Below, in pieces: positions 9,023 through 17,637 of a stretch of DNA of 64,000 nucleotides (positions within the stretch are counted from its first letter, which is position 1; each line of letters opens with the position of its first letter). Source of the DNA: Vibrio mexicanus (GTDB taxonomy: Bacteria > Pseudomonadota > Gammaproteobacteria > Enterobacterales > Vibrionaceae); contig NZ_JYJP01000119.1 of the NCBI RefSeq assembly GCF_001012815.1, forward strand, positions 1 through 64,000, written 5' to 3'. The position numbers and the translations under genes were made by a program. The notes beneath the pieces are model-generated. The model saw only the letters and a list, made by a program, of their open reading frames with translations, was not told the DNA's origin and ran no database searches.

Positions 9023-9544
9023 ATGTCTGTATTACAAGTATTAACATTCCCTGATGATCGTTTACGCACCGTGGCGAAGCCGGTGGAAGAAGTGACTCCA
9101 GAGATCCAAAAGTTCGTTGATGACATGATTGAAACCATGTACGACGAAGAAGGAATCGGCCTTGCGGCAACGCAAGTTGATTTCCACCAGCGCATTGTTG
9201 TTATCGATATTTCAGAGACGCGTGATGAGCCAATGGTGCTAATCAACCCTGAAATTATCGAAAAGCGCGGCGAAGATGGCATCGAAGAAGGCTGTCTATC
9301 AGTTCCAGGTGCTCGCGCACTGGTGTCACGTGCAGCAGAAGTCACGGTTAAAGCACTAAACCGTGATGGTGAAGAATTCACATTCGAAGCCGATGACCTA
9401 CTGGCTATCTGTGTTCAGCACGAACTAGACCATTTAGAAGGCAAACTGTTTGTTGATTACTTGTCTCCGCTAAAACGTAAGCGTATCCAAGACAAGCTTG
9501 CAAAGATTAAACGCTTTAACGAGAAACAAGCCAGCCGAAGCTAG
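9023..9544 (+). CDS. def: Peptide deformylase
   Basis: Def removes the formyl group from the N-terminal methionine of new proteins, a metalloenzyme reaction essential in most bacteria. The 173-residue protein shows all three family motifs: GIGLAAT (44-50), EGCLSV (89-94, metal-binding C91) and HELDH (133-137, two metal-binding His and the catalytic Glu). I chose the ATG at 9023 because MSVLQVLTFPDDRLR is the usual N-terminus; an upstream start at 8960 would add an unsupported 21 residues. fmt follows 30 bases downstream, the classic deformylase/formyltransferase pairing. Confidence 0.96.
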   Translation: MSVLQVLTFPDDRLRTVAKPVEEVTPEIQKFVDDMIETMYDEEGIGLAATQVDFHQRIVVIDISETRDEPMVLINPEIIEKRGEDGIEEGCLSVPGARALVSRAAEVTVKALNRDGEEFTFEADDLLAICVQHELDHLEGKLFVDYLSPLKRKRIQDKLAKIKRFNEKQASRS

Positions 9545-9574
9545 TTGCCCAACAAATTAAGAAGGAAGCCTACC

Positions 9575-10521
9575 TTGAGCAAATCATTAAGAATTGTTTT
9601 TGCAGGTACTCCGGACTTCGCCGCCCGTCACTTGGCGGCGTTGTTGTCTTCGGAGCACGAGATTATTGCCGTTTACACCAACCCAGACCGCCCTGCGGGT
9701 CGTGGTAAGAAACTGGCTGCGCCACCAGTAAAGCAGTTAGCACTAGAGCATGACATTCCGGTCTACCAACCAGAGACATTCAAATCAGCAGAGGCGCAAC
9801 AAGAGCTAGCGGCACTCAATGCCGATCTGATGATTGTTGTTGCTTACGGCATGCTACTGCCACAAGTTGTGCTCGACACACCAAAGCTTGGTTGTATCAA
9901 TGTGCACGGTTCGATCCTGCCGCGCTGGCGTGGTGCTGCGCCGATCCAACGCTCGATTTGGGCGGGCGATGCAGAGACAGGCGTAACCATCATGCAGATG
10001 GACATTGGTTTGGATACGGGCGATATGCTCAGTGTGGCAACCTTACCGATTGAACCAAGCGATACCAGCACTTCTATGTACGAAAAGCTCGCTGAACTTG
10101 GTCCACAAGCGCTGCTTGATTGCCTAATCGACATCGCCAATGGTACCGCGGTCGCGACCAAACAAAATGACGCACTCGCCAACTACGCGAAAAAACTCAG
10201 TAAAGACGAAGCACGCATTAACTGGGCTGACGATGCCGAGCATATTGAACGCTGCGTTCGCGCTTTCAACCCTTGGCCAATGAGCCACTTTGTTGCTGCC
10301 GAAAACAGCATTAAAGTGTGGCAAAGCCGTGTGGCAGAGCAAAGCTCTGAAAAGCCAGCTGGCACTATTATTCAAGCTGACAAAACAGGTATCTACATCG
10401 CGACAGGCAACGGTGTTTTAGTCCTAGAACAGTTGCAAGTTCCAGCAAAAAAGCCATGTCTGTGCAAGATATCTTAAATTCTCGATCCGATTGGTTCGAA
10501 GTGGGCAGCGTGCTGGTTTAG
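9575..10521 (+). CDS. fmt: Methionyl-tRNA formyltransferase (frame broken near the end)
   Basis: Fmt transfers a formyl group from 10-formyl-tetrahydrofolate to methionyl-tRNA for initiation. The protein has FAGTPDFAARHL at the N-terminus, the catalytic block NVHGSILPRWRGAAPIQ, and MDIGLDTGDM. The start is TTG at 9575, with GAAGGA 9 bases upstream. Near 10450 the codons for PAKK run into a tract of six A; restoring one A gives PAKKAMSVQDILNSRS, ending at the stop 10519-10521. The span of 947 plus one base gives 315 residues, equal to E. coli Fmt. The break is in a homopolymer and is most likely a sequencing error. Confidence 0.93.
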
Positions 10522-10609
10522 CTTGCTTTCCTAGGTCAACAGACCCAAAACAATACGTCCGTACATTTTAGGAGGCAGAGATGCCTCCACCAACATTAAG
10601 GTAGTTACC

Positions 10610-11896
10610 ATGAACGTCCGCGCTGCTGCAGCCAATGTCCTATTCCAAGTTGTCGACAAAGGCCAATCACTCTCCCACGCTCTACCCGCAGCTCAAAGAA
10701 CCATTCGCCCTCGAGACCACGCGCTCTTACAAGAGATCTGCTATGGCGCACTGCGCTACTTACCGCGTTTGGAATCCATTGCCAATGAGCTAATGGATAA
10801 CCCACTCAAAGGCAAAAAGCGAGTGTTCCACCATCTGATTTTGGTCGGTATCTACCAGTTAAGCTTCATGCGTATTCCTTCACATGCGGCAGTGGGTGAA
10901 ACAGTAGAAGCAACCAAAACGTTGCGCGGGCCAAGTCTACGCGGCCTGATTAATGCGGTATTGCGTAACTACCTGCGCAATCAGGAAGAACTTGATGAGA
11001 TCGCAGTCAGTCACAACGCAGGCAAATACGGTCACCCAAGCTGGATTCTAAAAATGCTCCAAGAGAGCTACCCACAGCAGTGGGAAAGCATCATTGAAGC
11101 AAACAACAGCAAAGCGCCAATGTGGCTGCGTGTAAACCGTCAGCATCACACTCGTGACGAATACGTAGAACTGCTCAAAAATGAAGACATAGAATTCACG
11201 GTGCACAGTGAAGCGGCAGATGCGATAAAGTTGGCAGCACCTTGTGATGTGTCCAAACTGCCGGGTTTCGAGAAAGGTTGGGTGTCGGTACAAGATGCCG
11301 CAGCACAACTGGCCATTAACTACTTAACGCCGAAAGAGGGCGAGCTAATCTTAGATTGCTGCGCAGCGCCGGGTGGTAAAACCGCCCACATTCTCGAGCA
11401 CACTGAAGACACGGAAGTGGTGGCGCTCGATAGCGATGCTAAACGCCTTGACCGTGTTTACGATAATTTGGATCGCCTGCACCTCAAAGCTGACGTGATC
11501 TGTGGTGACGCACGTTACCCACAAGAGTGGTGGCAAGGCGAGCAATTTGATCGCATCTTACTTGATGCCCCTTGTTCAGCAACAGGTGTAATTCGTCGTC
11601 ACCCAGACATCAAGTGGCTGCGCCGTGCGACTGATATTGAAGCATTGGCTGATCTGCAACGCGAAATCATCGACGCTATGTGGCAGCAACTAAAGCCAGG
11701 TGGCACAATGGTTTATGCAACTTGCTCAATTACACCGCAAGAAAATGCGCTACAAGTTAAAGCGTTCCTTGAGCGAACTGCAGATGCAACCTTGCTAGGG
11801 TCCGACCCAGAGCAACCAGGTCGTCAAATCCTACCTGGTGATGAAGACATGGACGGCTTCTACTACGCGGTACTCGAAAAAGCGGGCAAAGCGTAA
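10610..11896 (+). CDS. rsmB: 16S rRNA (cytosine(967)-C(5))-methyltransferase
   Basis: RsmB methylates C967 of 16S rRNA. The 428-residue protein has an N-terminal NusB-like helical domain (first 140 residues) and a C-terminal SAM-dependent methyltransferase domain with LDCCAAPGGKT, DAPCSATGVIRRHPDIKW (catalytic Cys in PCSATG) and YATCSITPQEN (second conserved Cys). Length matches E. coli RsmB (429). It belongs to the def-fmt-rsmB-trkA gene string also found in E. coli, with 88 bases after fmt. Confidence 0.95.
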   Translation: MNVRAAAANVLFQVVDKGQSLSHALPAAQRTIRPRDHALLQEICYGALRYLPRLESIANELMDNPLKGKKRVFHHLILVGIYQLSFMRIPSHAAVGETVEATKTLRGPSLRGLINAVLRNYLRNQEELDEIAVSHNAGKYGHPSWILKMLQESYPQQWESIIEANNSKAPMWLRVNRQHHTRDEYVELLKNEDIEFTVHSEAADAIKLAAPCDVSKLPGFEKGWVSVQDAAAQLAINYLTPKEGELILDCCAAPGGKTAHILEHTEDTEVVALDSDAKRLDRVYDNLDRLHLKADVICGDARYPQEWWQGEQFDRILLDAPCSATGVIRRHPDIKWLRRATDIEALADLQREIIDAMWQQLKPGGTMVYATCSITPQENALQVKAFLERTADATLLGSDPEQPGRQILPGDEDMDGFYYAVLEKAGKA

Positions 11897-11917
11897 CAGG
11901 CATAACTCATCAAAGAT

Positions 11918-11943
11918 AGGCGGTCATTAATGGTCGCCTTTTA
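11918..11943 (+). terminator. Weak terminator-like hairpin between rsmB and trkA
   Basis: GGCGGTCAT-TA-ATGGTCGCC followed by TTTTATT. The stem is good but the T-tract is short, so partial read-through into trkA is plausible. Confidence 0.5.
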
Positions 11944-11989
11944 TTGATCACAAGGCAGTAAACAAGACTGTAGATAAAGAGATTACGGT

Positions 11990-13365
11990 ATGAAAATCAT
12001 CATTCTTGGCGCAGGTCAGGTTGGCGGCACACTCGCAGAGAACCTTGTTGGTGAAAACAACGACATCACCATCGTCGACAAAAACAGTGACCGTCTGCGT
12101 GAGCTACAAGATAAGTATGACTTACGTGTTGTGAATGGTTACGCCAGTCACCCCGACGTGCTCCGCGAAGCAGGGGCGCAAGATGCGACATGCTGGTCGC
12201 CGTTACCAACATGGATGAGACCAATATGGCGGCCTGCCAAGTGGCTTTCACCCTGTTCAACACGCCTAACCGTATTGCTCGTATCCGCTCGCCAGAATAC
12301 CTTGCCGAAAAAGAAGCACTATTCAAATCAGGCGCCATTCCAGTTGATCATCTCATCGCCCCAGAAGAGTTGGTCACCAGCTATATTGAACGTCTGATTC
12401 AATACCCGGGAGCACTGCAGGTTGTTAGCTTTGCCGAGCAAAAAGTCAGCCTAGTAGCGGTAAAAGCCTACTATGGTGGCCCACTGGTGGGTAATGCACT
12501 TTCAGCACTGCGTGAACACATGCCGCACATCGATACCCGTGTAGCGGCGATTTTCCGCCAAGGCCGACCAATTCGCCCGCAAGGCACCACCATTATTGAA
12601 GCGGACGACGAAGTATTCTTCGTGGCAGCCAGTAATCACATTCGCTCAGTCATGAGTGAGCTGCAAAGGCTTGAGAAACCGTATCGCCGCATCATGATCG
12701 TTGGTGGGGGTAACATTGGTGCCAGCCTCGCTAAACGTCTTGAGCATTCTTACAGTGTGAAGCTTATCGAGCGCAGCTATAAACGTGCAGAAAGACTGTC
12801 GGAGCAGCTAGAAAACACCATCGTATTCTGTGGTGATGCCGCCGACCAAGAGCTACTCACTGAAGAGAACATCGACCAAGTCGACGTGTTTATCGCCCTG
12901 ACTAACGAAGATGAAACCAACATCATGTCGGCAATGCTAGCTAAACGCATGGGTGCGAAAAAGGCGATGGTACTGATCCAACGCGGCGCGTATGTCGACT
13001 TGGTCCAAGGTGGCGTAATCGACGTGGCAATCTCGCCACAGCAAGCCACCATTTCAGCGCTACTGACACACGTTCGTCGTGCCGACATTGTTAACGTATC
13101 ATCTCTGCGCCGCGGCGCTGCAGAAGCGATCGAAGCCATTGCCCACGGTGACGAAACCACTTCAAAAGTGGTGGGCAAAGCTATTGGTGACATTCGCTTA
13201 CCTCCTGGTACCACCATTGGCGCGATTGTGCGTGGTGAAGAAGTACTGATCGCTCATGACCGAACGGTAATTGAGCAAGATGATCACGTTGTGATGTTCT
13301 TGGTTGATAAAAAATACGTGCCAGACGTTGAAGCACTGTTCCAACCAAGCCCATTCTTCTTATAA
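11990..13365 (+). CDS. trkA: Trk potassium uptake regulator TrkA (frame broken once)
   Basis: TrkA is the cytoplasmic NAD(H)/nucleotide-binding subunit that gates the TrkH potassium channel. Two RCK_N domains are visible through their start motifs, IILGAGQVGGTLAENL near residue 3 and IMIVGGGNIGASLAKRL near 233, each followed by an RCK_C domain. After REAGAQDA the frame shifts by a one-base deletion near 12185, and the expected MLVAVTNMDETN follows in the next frame. The span of 1376 plus one base gives 458 residues, the normal size. trkH begins 12 bases downstream, so the two subunits are cotranscribed. Confidence 0.94.
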
Positions 13366-13377
13366 CGGCAGACCAAC

Positions 13378-14821
13378 ATGGTTAACTTCCGTCCGGTATT
13401 GTTTGTCATAGGGTTAGTGCTCTCCAAGCTGGCACTCTTTATGTATGTACCGACGCTGGTGTCGTTTTTCTCTGGCACCAGCGGTTTTCTTGAATTTAGT
13501 AAGGCGGTGTTCATTACTCACCTCGCCGCCTTCCTTTGCCTCACCATTGGCCGAACTGCGCACTTTAAACTCAGTGTGCGCGACATGTTTCTGATCACCA
13601 GTTTGGTTTGGACCATTGCTAGCGCCTTTGCGGCGCTGCCATTTGTATTTATTAACCACATCAGTTTCACCGATGCTTACTTTGAAACCATGTCTGGCAT
13701 AACCACCACGGGTTCTACCGTACTCAGTGGCCTAGATAGCATGGCACCGAGTATTTTGCTTTGGCGCTCAATCCTCCAATGGCTTGGTGGGGTTGGGTTT
13801 ATTGTGATGGCGGTGGCAGTACTGCCAATGCTCAATGTTGGTGGTATGAAGCTGTTCCAAACCGAATCTTCAGATTGGTCAGATAAAAGTAGCCCACGAG
13901 CCAAAACTGTCGCCAAGAACATTGTGATTGTCTACGTGGTACTGACAGGCTTTGCCTACTTGGCTACCTCATCACAGGTATGACTCTGTTTGAAGCCATC
14001 AACCACGCCTTCACGACTCTTTCGACAGGCGGTTATTCAACATCTGACGGTTCGATGAATCACTTCTCCAATGGTGCTCACTGGTGGGCACTCTTTTCAT
14101 GTTCCTTGGCGGCCTGCCATTTTTGCTGTTCGTCGGAGCATTGAGAAAACGCAACCCAGCGACACTATTGCAAGATGCTCAAGTCAGAGGCTTCAGCTAT
14201 CTGTTTATCGCTTCAAGCTTGGTGGTAGCAGCGTGGTTGGTCATTCACAACGACTATCGCGTTATGGATGCCTTGCGTGTTTCGATGTTTAACATTGTGT
14301 CTGTCGTCACCACTACGGGGTTTGGCTTGGAAGACTTCACCGCGTGGGGCGCACTGCCTACCACACTATTTGCTTTCTTGATGATGGCAGGGGCGTGCTC
14401 AGGCTCCACTTCCGGTGGTATCAAAATATTCCGATTCCAAATCGCGATCACTCTGTTAAACAAGCAGATGATGAAGCTCATCCACCCATCGGGCGTGTTT
14501 GTTCAACGTTATAACCAAAGACCCGTAAATGATGACATTGTTCGCTCTGTGGTTGCATTTGGCTTGATGTTTTTCATCACCATCATCGCGATTGCAGGTG
14601 GCTTGAGTGCCATGGGGCTAGATCCCATCACTAGCATTTCAGGCGCAGTCACTGCCGTGGCCAATGTCGGGCCGGGGATGGGCAGCGTGATTGGCCCAAC
14701 TGGGAACTTTGCACCGCTGCCTGATGCGGCCAAGTGGCTACTTAGCTTGGGAATGTTGATGGGGCGCTTGGAAATCCTCACCTTGCTGGTGCTGTTCTTC
14801 CCAGCGTTCTGGCGTCGTTAA
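13378..14821 (+). CDS. trkH: Trk potassium channel subunit TrkH (frame broken twice)
   Basis: TrkH is the membrane pore of the Trk K+ uptake system, with pseudo-fourfold M1-P-M2 repeats. Pore-loop signatures are visible: TMSGITTTGSTV (about residues 101-112), TTLSTGGYST, and SVVTTTGFGLED. Two one-base deletions break the frame: near 13964, where the sequence should read LAYLITGMTLFEAINHAF, and near 14083, where it should read GAHWVGTLFMFLGG. Adding both bases gives 1446, hence 481 residues, close to E. coli TrkH. The last codons precede a short convergent gap with trhA. Confidence 0.93.
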
Positions 14822-14830
14822 CCGTCATGG

Positions 14831-14878
14831 TATGTCGAGCCATACTATCCCTAACCAAGGTTAAACAGGCTCGACATA
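14831..14878. repeat. Inverted repeat straddling the trhA stop codon
   Basis: TATGTCGAGCC (14831-14841) and its exact complement GGCTCGACATA (14868-14878) lie between the convergent trkH and trhA ends. There is no T-tract, so it is not a standard Rho-independent terminator, though it could stabilise either transcript end. Confidence 0.6.
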
Positions 14879-15511
14879 CAGATAAATCGCTAAGAAGTGA
14901 CAAGCACAACCCGCCAATACAAACAGATGCCAAATCGCATGATTGAATGGCAACTTATGCCACACATAAAAAATCACACCTAGCGAGTAAATCACGCCAC
15001 CAGCCGCCAGCAATATCAGACCACCTAACTCCAAATTGACGGCTAGCTGATAGATCACAATAAGCGACAACCAGCCCATCGTGAGATACGTCACCAGCGA
15101 TAACTTCTTAAAGCGATACACAAAAAACAGCTTCATGATGATGCCGAACAGCGCAATGGCCCAGATCACCGCCATCAAGCCAATGGCAAGCGGAGTGCGC
15201 AGAGTAACCAGCATAAAGGGCGTATAGCTGCCAGCAATCAGCAAATAAATGGCGCAATGATCGAGAGTTTTAAGCCAGCGCTTAGCCGCAGGATAAGCAA
15301 TCGAGTGATATAGGGTGGAAGCAGTGAAGAGCACGATAATACTCGCGCCATATAGGCTCATACTCACGAGTGTTAGCGTATCGCTACCAGCATTTAAGCT
15401 TTTGACCACCAGTAGGACTAAAGCTATTACACCTAACAAAATACCCAAACCATGGGAGATGGTATTGGCTATTTCTTCTTTAGGGCTGTAACTCGCTTGA
15501 GTAGAAGACAT
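14861..15511 (-). CDS. trhA: Hemolysin III / PAQR family membrane protein TrhA
   Basis: The 216-residue protein is a seven-helix membrane protein of the PAQR/hemolysin III family. Signature elements are EEIANTISHGLG near the start, FTASTLYHSI, LKTLDHCAIYLLIAGSYTPF, and the C-terminal FNHAIWHLFVLAGCACHFLA, whose His residues form the presumed metal site. E. coli TrhA (YqfA) is linked to membrane energetics; the hemolysin name is historical and does not prove toxicity. I used the ATG at 15511 rather than 15556 because the family starts near there; no strong ribosome binding site decides it. Confidence 0.88.
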   Translation of the reverse strand: MSSTQASYSPKEEIANTISHGLGILLGVIALVLLVVKSLNAGSDTLTLVSMSLYGASIIVLFTASTLYHSIAYPAAKRWLKTLDHCAIYLLIAGSYTPFMLVTLRTPLAIGLMAVIWAIALFGIIMKLFFVYRFKKLSLVTYLTMGWLSLIVIYQLAVNLELGGLILLAAGGVIYSLGVIFYVWHKLPFNHAIWHLFVLAGCACHFLAIYLYVEPV

Positions 15512-15606
15512 GAAAACCACACTAGAGCATTGAATATTTGCTCTAGTATGGCACATTCAGCTTACATGTGTAAGCTTAAATTATATCATGGTTAGGAACC
15601 ATCAGA

Positions 15607-16401
15607 TCACGACGTTTCATCGAGGAAAGTCAGTACCTTTTCCCCAGCCTCTTTGGGATCCATCGATAATGGTAGTGTCAGTTCTCGCTTAAGTTCACCA
15701 AGTCCCAACATGCTGGCTAACATGCCTTTCATTCCCGTTCGATTGCGGTCAACCTCAAACCAAAGCTTGAGATCATTGCCATCTCGATGGGCGACAATTT
15801 CAAGCTCACGCCAGCGACCATGAAACGGCCCGGTAGTCGGGACAAATTCAAACTCTTGAACAAACGGTAACTCAAAGCCGCTGACAGCCTCACATTCCAC
15901 TTGGCGAATTCGCAGGCCTTGTTCTTCAAACGCAGTAAAAATCCCATCCATTAAAGCATCAGGGCGAACCGTCAATATGTCTTTATCGGTTGGATCCACC
16001 GCCATCGAAATATCTAAGCCAGTATCAAGCCACACTTTGGCATCACCTAAGGTTACTGGCGTGTTAATAGGAACCTCCAGTTCAACATCGAAATCGCGCG
16101 TGTCACCCGGTTCAATGGTAAATGCGTAAGGTAAGCTCCACTTAGACAAAACATGTTTTTTCTTCACACGGCGCGTACGGCCGCTGTGATCGTTCTCTTT
16201 GCCGCTAGCAGGAACCTCTTTAACGTACTGGCAGCAAAGCTCTAAATTAATGTTATCTACTTCTTGGGCCGTCGAACCACCATAGACATGGATGGTGACA
16301 CTGACTTTCTGCCCCGGATAAACCACTTCCTGTTTAAGCACCGTATCGACACTGGCCGAACCAATGCCGAAACTGGCTAGGGTTTTCTTAAAAAACGACA
16401 T
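15607..16401 (-). CDS. Spo0M-like (SpoOM) family protein
   Basis: The 264-residue protein matches the sporulation-control Spo0M family, which is arrestin-like and present in many non-sporulating bacteria. Recognisable parts are FFKKTLASFGIGSASVDT at the start, YPGQKVSVTIHVYGG, the segment PYAFTIEPGDTRDFDVELEV, and a C-terminal LWFEVDRN block. Function outside Bacillus is unknown, so no role is assigned. Three ATG codons are consecutive; AGGAGG lies 8 bases before the third, which I use. The gene stands alone, transcribed away from the 660-base region upstream. Confidence 0.85.
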   Translation of the reverse strand: MSFFKKTLASFGIGSASVDTVLKQEVVYPGQKVSVTIHVYGGSTAQEVDNINLELCCQYVKEVPASGKENDHSGRTRRVKKKHVLSKWSLPYAFTIEPGDTRDFDVELEVPINTPVTLGDAKVWLDTGLDISMAVDPTDKDILTVRPDALMDGIFTAFEEQGLRIRQVECEAVSGFELPFVQEFEFVPTTGPFHGRWRELEIVAHRDGNDLKLWFEVDRNRTGMKGMLASMLGLGELKRELTLPLSMDPKEAGEKVLTFLDETS

Positions 16402-16763
16402 CATCACCTCCTTGGTACAAGGTCATAGTAAACCTGTCGTTTATGCCAACTCAATTAATTAGCTCACACAATTCACTTCCTTTACGGTTCAAAGTTGAAG
16501 TGTTGATCTCCACAAAATCATTTTTCTAGTGGCTTATTCAAAAAATTCCGCACTTTAATTATAGATTTAACTGCTCAACTATCGACCAACTAAATGGTTG
16601 GTGCTACTCTAGATCTTGGTATGGCAACATATCAACACTCCTGTATCGCTATTTGGATTGGCGGGAGCCAGAAGAGCCAAACTTCAAGCTATTTTGAAGC
16701 TCAACTCATAACGGTACAGGCCATTAGATTGGCAAAGGATGTGCCTGACAGTTAGGTAACTTA

Positions 16764-16932
16764 ATGCGACCAACAGCAGTCAGGTTTTCGCACACGAACC
16801 GTAGTGCAGCGCGTCGTCGTAGTGGTTTTTGCTACTGCACCGACAGCAAAAAAAAATGCTCCAGCAATGACCCTTGTTGAGAAAAACGCTCTTATGGCGT
16901 CGGACGCAGCAAAAGTTGTAAAAGCAGCCTAA
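16764..16932 (+). other. Valine-rich leader-peptide-like ORF (uncertain frame)
   Basis: From about 16801 one frame reads VVQRVVVVVFATAPT and continues without a stop to tandem TAA codons at 16930-16935, directly before a strong terminator. Five consecutive valine codons (GTC GTC GTA GTG GTT) followed by AxAP recall the E. coli ilvBN leader IvbL, which I remember as ending in VVVVRVVVVVGNAP. The only plausible ATG, at 16764 with AGG 8 bases before it, is one frame off; removing one T from the TTTT at 16786 would join them into about 55 codons. No biosynthetic gene follows (yihD is next), so this is an orphan or decayed leader at best. Confidence 0.35.
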
Positions 16933-16933
16933 T

Positions 16934-16960
16934 AAAAAGCGCAGTGTACTGCGCTTTTTT
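16934..16960 (+). terminator. Rho-independent terminator after the valine-rich ORF
   Basis: AAAAAGCGCAG-TGTA-CTGCGCTTTTTT, an 11-base-pair stem with a 6-T tract, placed two bases after the stop codon of the valine-rich frame. The A-tract makes it symmetrical. Confidence 0.85.
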
Positions 16961-17066
16961 ATTTCATCTCTCTTCACCACCTCATTCCCTTAGTTTAATT
17001 GAGGATTTGGTATTCACTCTCCAATTTGATACCTTACCTGCAAAATAAAAACTACGGAGAAAGCCC

Positions 17067-17333
17067 ATGAAATGTCATCGTATTGAGGAGTTACTCGAGC
17101 TCCTAGAGCCAGAGTGGCAGAAAGACCAAGATCTGAACCTACTGGAGTTCATCGTCAAGCTCGGCCAAGAAGCAGGCTACGAAGGTAAACTTGAAGATCT
17201 CACAGACGACGTACTGATCTACCACCTAAAAATGCGCAATAGTGAAAAAGATGAAATGATTCCTGGTCTTAAAAAAGATCAAGAAGATGACTTCAAAACT
17301 GCGCTGTTAAGAGCGCGTGGCATCATCGATTAA
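17067..17333 (+). CDS. yihD: YihD family protein (DUF1040)
   Basis: This 88-residue protein matches E. coli YihD almost end to end: MKCHRIEELLELLEPEW at the start, DLNLLEFIVKL, LTDDVLIYHLKMR, and a C-terminal IPGLKKDQEDDFKTALLRAR. Function is not established. In E. coli yihD lies directly upstream of srkA-dsbA; here ccoG lies between yihD and srkA. GGAG is found 7 bases before the ATG, and a terminator follows the stop. Confidence 0.92.
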   Translation: MKCHRIEELLELLEPEWQKDQDLNLLEFIVKLGQEAGYEGKLEDLTDDVLIYHLKMRNSEKDEMIPGLKKDQEDDFKTALLRARGIID

Positions 17334-17350
17334 ATCACCAAATACTTTAG

Positions 17351-17375
17351 AAAGCGGCTACTGGCCGCTTTTTTT
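17351..17375 (+). terminator. Rho-independent terminator after yihD
   Basis: AAGCGGC-TACTG-GCCGCTT followed by a T-run of 7, starting 17 bases after the yihD stop. Confidence 0.85.
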
Positions 17376-17637
17376 ATATCCATTGAGTAAGAAAGATAAA
17401 ACTGTTAGGTCATTTATTTATAGAACTGTACTGATGTTTGTTGTTAAAGGTTGATAGCCGTAAAGAAATCAGAATGTTATTGCGTATATAATCGCCGCCT
17501 ATAAGAATTTACTAAAATAAAAACAATATACCCAAGTAACCCAAAATGCGATGTTCTGTAAGCGTTGGGTATGAGTAGCAATGTATTCAGAGTGAGATCA
17601 AAAGAAATCTCACCATCGAGTCTCAGAAGGAAGTGCA
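17376..17637. other. Intergenic region upstream of ccoG
   Basis: The 262-base gap contains TATAAT near 17485 (in GCGTATATAATCGCC) without a convincing -35 element, and the palindrome ATACCCAA...TTGGGTAT listed separately. AGAAGGAAG precedes the ccoG start. I see no Fnr box, although ccoG is often expressed with the cbb3 oxidase genes. Confidence 0.5.
17528..17572. repeat. Short palindromic repeat with ATACCCAAGTAAC motif
   Basis: ATACCCAA (17528-17535) and TTGGGTAT (17565-17572) form an 8-base-pair stem around a 29-base loop. The left arm plus the next five bases, ATACCCAAGTAAC, recurs at 32465 in a much larger repeat. I think both are members of an intergenic repeat family seen in vibrios, but cannot confirm this without a search. 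Confidence 0.55.

Larger units (their letters stand above)
16402..17066. other. Long intergenic region with leader-like ORF before yihD
   Basis: About 660 bases with no gene I can name. It holds ACCAAC-TAAATG-GTTGGT (16585-16602), a palindrome of the type bound by TetR-like repressors. It also has a 46-codon frame from ATG 16621 to the TAG ending at 16761 that resembles nothing I know and lacks a clear ribosome binding site. After that come a valine-rich frame and a strong terminator (listed separately). The yihD promoter must lie in the last 100 bases. Confidence 0.5.

Noticed and set aside
16780..16980. Minus-strand 66-codon frame before yihD
   Set aside because: It covers the terminator stem and the complement of the valine-rich frame; no ribosome binding site or recognisable sequence.
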